From: Mansonella perstans
Lineage: Eukaryota; Nematoda; Chromadorea; Rhabditida; Onchocercidae
Assembly: GCA_037074765.1 (NCBI GenBank)
Contig: JBAMDO010000217.1
Span: 1-64,000 of the forward strand
Length of the DNA stretch: 64,000 bases
Reading direction: 5' to 3'
Shown: piece after piece, positions 61,761-64,000 of the stretch
Layout of the letters: every line of letters begins with the position of its first letter
Numbering within the stretch: the first letter of the stretch is position 1
The notes under the pieces: model-generated
Databases searched by the model: none
Seen by the model: the letters and a program-made list of their open reading frames with translations, nothing else
Told to the model about the DNA's origin: nothing
Program-made: the position numbers and the translations under genes

Positions 61761-62915
61761 ATGGAAGCTTCAACATCAACGAGAAGTTCATTATCAATGC
61801 GTGGATTTTTATTCATTCTTCTTTCATTAATTTGGTTCGTTACTATCATTGCTATATACTGGATTTCACCATTTGAGGTAATAATTCCGCTATATTAGTA
61901 ATTGTTTTTTCCCTTTCATTTCATCTTAATAATGTCACTTCTGAATGAAACTTATCATATAATGCATAATAAGTAGAAAAAGATAACATCACATAGATCA
62001 TTATTGTGGTACAAGACAATTTGAAAATAGTTGTAAATTTATCAAGAAATAAAATTAAAAAATATTAGTTGAAAACGATACTGTAACAATTATCGCAGTT
62101 AAAACAATAGACTACTTTTCGATATCTTAAATTTTCTTAATTTTCAAAATTCTGCGGTTAAAAAACCTAGTCGATCGATTAATTGTATTATCGATTCGTA
62201 TTACGGTAAATGGAAAGTGATAGCAAAGTTTAGGCAATTCCACTGTATGAACATCGTTGGTTATTATCTTCATTGGTAGTTACAACATTCTTCATTTATC
62301 TTTTCCTTAATTCTGATTCACCGATAATCTTCGTGGCAACTTATGTATCAGCTCACCACACTGTTATCTACAGTATCTTATCGATATTTTTCACTGTTCT
62401 CAACTTTTTCAACGTTTTTACGACATGGTCTAACAAAAGTCGCAGTGATGCAGTGTATTATTTGCTAATTAGTGGTTTTCTTGGTTTGATTTCATGCATT
62501 AGTCTACTTCATAGTTCAAAGTTACTTAAAAATTTGATCAAAGCAGCACGAGGTATGGAGGAAAATTTGCAAGCGTTTGAACGTAAATATCAAATTATGG
62601 TTAGTTTTTAATTTAAATTTAAATTTTAAATTTTAAACTTTTGTTCTAAATTATTGTTAGTTACCAAATTTCGTTTAAATTTAAGTCGACATTTTCAAAA
62701 ATTCATACGATATTTGTATTACCTAAACACGTACGTTTATCAGTAATTTATTCTAAATTATTGATTTACAGTTTTGTTCTGCATTTCATCTTATCTTTGG
62801 ATTATTTGACATTGTAGTATGTTACAAAATGGTGGCAAATGTTCCGTTAGTGATTTATTTTCGTAATTATGTTTATGTAATCATAATTATTACCTGTTGT
62901 TATTTGTTTACATAG
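61761..62915 (+). CDS. uncharacterised multi-pass membrane protein
   Basis: I do not recognise this protein. Exons 61761-61877, 62234-62599 and 62772-62915 are phase-consistent and give 208 residues. Hydrophobic segments are FLFILLSLIWFVTIIAIYWI (about 17-36), WLLSSLVVTTFFIYLFL, ATYVSAHHTVIYSILSIFFT with VLNFFNVF, YLLISGFLGLISCISLL, and FCSAFHLIFGLFDIVVCY with VYVIIIITCCYLF. An amphipathic basic stretch (KLLKNLIKAARGMEENLQAF) lies between the fourth and fifth. The 3' end is uncertain. Reading through gives TAG at 62913, but splicing from ATG|GTGGCA (62832) to TTTACATAG|ATC would give a different hydrophilic tail, and further exons near 63.1-63.4 kb are possible. Confidence 0.5.
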
Positions 62916-63134
62916 ATCTTTCATCAGAGCAAAGAAAGAAAAGACCATCAATATAGAGCTTTTTTAAAATCAGTTCAAATACCCCAAATTTTATTAACAA
63001 TCTATTCACTTATTAACTTACGTTATACCTACGTCAAATCTTTTTAAATACTTATTATTATTCTTTTTAAACATTTATTTAATTTACTTACTTACGTTTC
63101 TTTACCTAATTAAACATTTACTATGTAGGAAAAG

Positions 63135-63458
63135 ATGAAAAATTACGTTTGCACTTTTTGCAGTCACGATTCGTCATTTGTAGTGCAACATGCTTACTGC
63201 TTATGTTTAGCACTATCAATCGCATATATGCAGTGGTATTTTCGTGATGGATGCAACACGCAAATTTTGCGCGCAATTATCATCATGAATGTTTGCCAGC
63301 TTTTACAGGAAATTATGTATACACGTTCCATTTACATCCTAATTATATTTGTGCGAGAGACGGATTGGGGAGATCAGTACACTGAAGTAATAATAATTAT
63401 TCACTTAGTATTTTGTATTTGCAGAAAAGAAAAAATTCATTTCATTTATTCAGTTTAA
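63135..63458 (+). CDS. possible exon of unknown gene
   Basis: An open stretch begins shortly after an acceptor-like TATGTAG (63128) and contains Cys-rich and hydrophobic text (VCTFCSHDSSFV, CLALSIAYMQWYF, AIIIMNVCQLLQEIM). A donor-like GAA|GTAATA is at 63387. It is in phase with a possible extension of the preceding membrane-protein gene. I cannot place it in any family and it may be chance. Confidence 0.2.
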   Translation: MKNYVCTFCSHDSSFVVQHAYCLCLALSIAYMQWYFRDGCNTQILRAIIIMNVCQLLQEIMYTRSIYILIIFVRETDWGDQYTEVIIIIHLVFCICRKEKIHFIYSV

Positions 63459-63469
63459 AAAATCTGGAA

Positions 63470-63616
63470 AAAGTCCAAACTGTTTATTTGAATTTACACT
63501 ATTTATTTGAATTTCAATCTAAAAAAACCTCAAGGATTAAAAAAAAATCTAAACTAAACTATTTTTCGAATTTCAGCTTAGAAAATTTCGAACTATTTAT
63601 TCGAAATTCGGCTTAA
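63470..63616. repeat. degenerate short repeats around TATTTGAATTT
   Basis: Four or so imperfect copies of an AAACTATTTATTCGAATTTC-like unit, interspersed with A runs. Confidence 0.6.
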
Positions 63617-63767
63617 AAAAGTAATTAAAAAAAAATCGATCAGCATTATTTAGTTGCGCAAATGAAGACTGTTGTTTATTTTTCAAATAAAGTTATTAAA
63701 AAAAGCAAATTGGACTTTTTTTCCGGATGGATAGATAAAGTCTGAGAAATTTAGCTTTTTTTTTTTA

Positions 63768-63870
63768 ATTGAATAGCTAAAACCGAGGAAATTAAGCTAT
63801 TCTGGCTGAATAGCTAAAACCAAGGAATCCGAATAAATTATGCTTTTTATGATTGAATAGCTAAAACTGA
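63768..63870. repeat. GAATAGCTAAAAC repeats, three copies
   Basis: The motif GAATAGCTAAAAC occurs at about 63771, 63808 and 63854, with partly shared flanks (GAGGAA/AAGGAA). It looks like an eroded tandem array. Confidence 0.75.
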
Positions 63871-64000
63871 AAATAACTGACTGTAATTTGCCGCGATTTT
63901 GGCAGTTCTCATTTATTTCCCTTTTTCTTTTAATCCATCAGAATTACTAACTGGATGTTTAATTGGTATGGAAATATCTATTGAAAGTGTCTATGTATGG

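Larger units (their letters stand above)
62916..64000. other. 3' flank and window end
   Basis: AT-rich sequence with degenerate short repeats and one doubtful open stretch. No other gene can be supported. Confidence 0.5.

Noticed and set aside
1..64000. Mobile elements, tRNA or rRNA genes, CRISPR arrays, viral insertions
   Set aside because: Searched by eye on both strands: no transposase or reverse-transcriptase motifs, no cloverleaf with a conserved B box, no direct-repeat/spacer array.

Overview
This is an AT-rich nuclear segment of a nematode. Genes are split into many short exons with TTTCAG-type acceptors, there are long A/T homopolymers, and several start codons lie 5-26 nt downstream of a splice acceptor, as expected for spliced-leader trans-splicing. 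The gene set and intron style fit a parasitic clade III worm, perhaps filarial, but the species is not established. I see no transposase, rRNA, tRNA or CRISPR array. Exon models were built by hand from splice signals, reading phase and remembered family sequences. In all full-length models except RAPTOR the exon lengths sum to a multiple of three.

Layout. 1-5.3 kb: 3' end of cyclin B3 (+) facing a CNTD1/COSA-1-type meiotic cyclin-like gene (-). 5.3-6.6 kb: tandem repeats. 6.7-8.6 kb: unknown multi-pass membrane protein (+). 8.6-11.5 kb: no gene seen. 11.5-15.2 kb: divergent alpha-tubulin (-) with two partial exon copies in its introns. 17.1-26.9 kb: RAPTOR/DAF-15 (+). 28.7-31.3 kb: mitochondrial GTPase ERAL1 (+). 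33.3-37.0 kb: FAM98 (-), sharing a 153-bp upstream gap with a DM9-like two-module protein (+, 37.2-39.9 kb). 41.2-43.4 kb: two tandem ZNF706-type genes (-). 44.7-46.1 kb: mitochondrial ribosomal protein L12 (-). 47.6-55.1 kb: BRPF/LIN-49 chromatin reader (-). 56.3-59.7 kb: cohesin kleisin RAD21 (+). 61.8-62.9 kb: another unknown membrane protein (+).

Most genes are conserved housekeeping functions: cell-cycle and chromosome biology (cyclin B3, CNTD1, tubulin, RAD21, LIN-49), TORC1 signalling (RAPTOR), mitoribosome function (ERAL1, L12) and RNA ligation (FAM98). They do not form an evident operon or pathway cluster, since gaps are 0.15-3 kb and strands alternate. The least expected items are the CNTD1 orthologue, the exon relics in the tubulin gene, two or three GC-AG introns, the DM9-like duplicated protein, and an apparent one-base deletion in RAPTOR.
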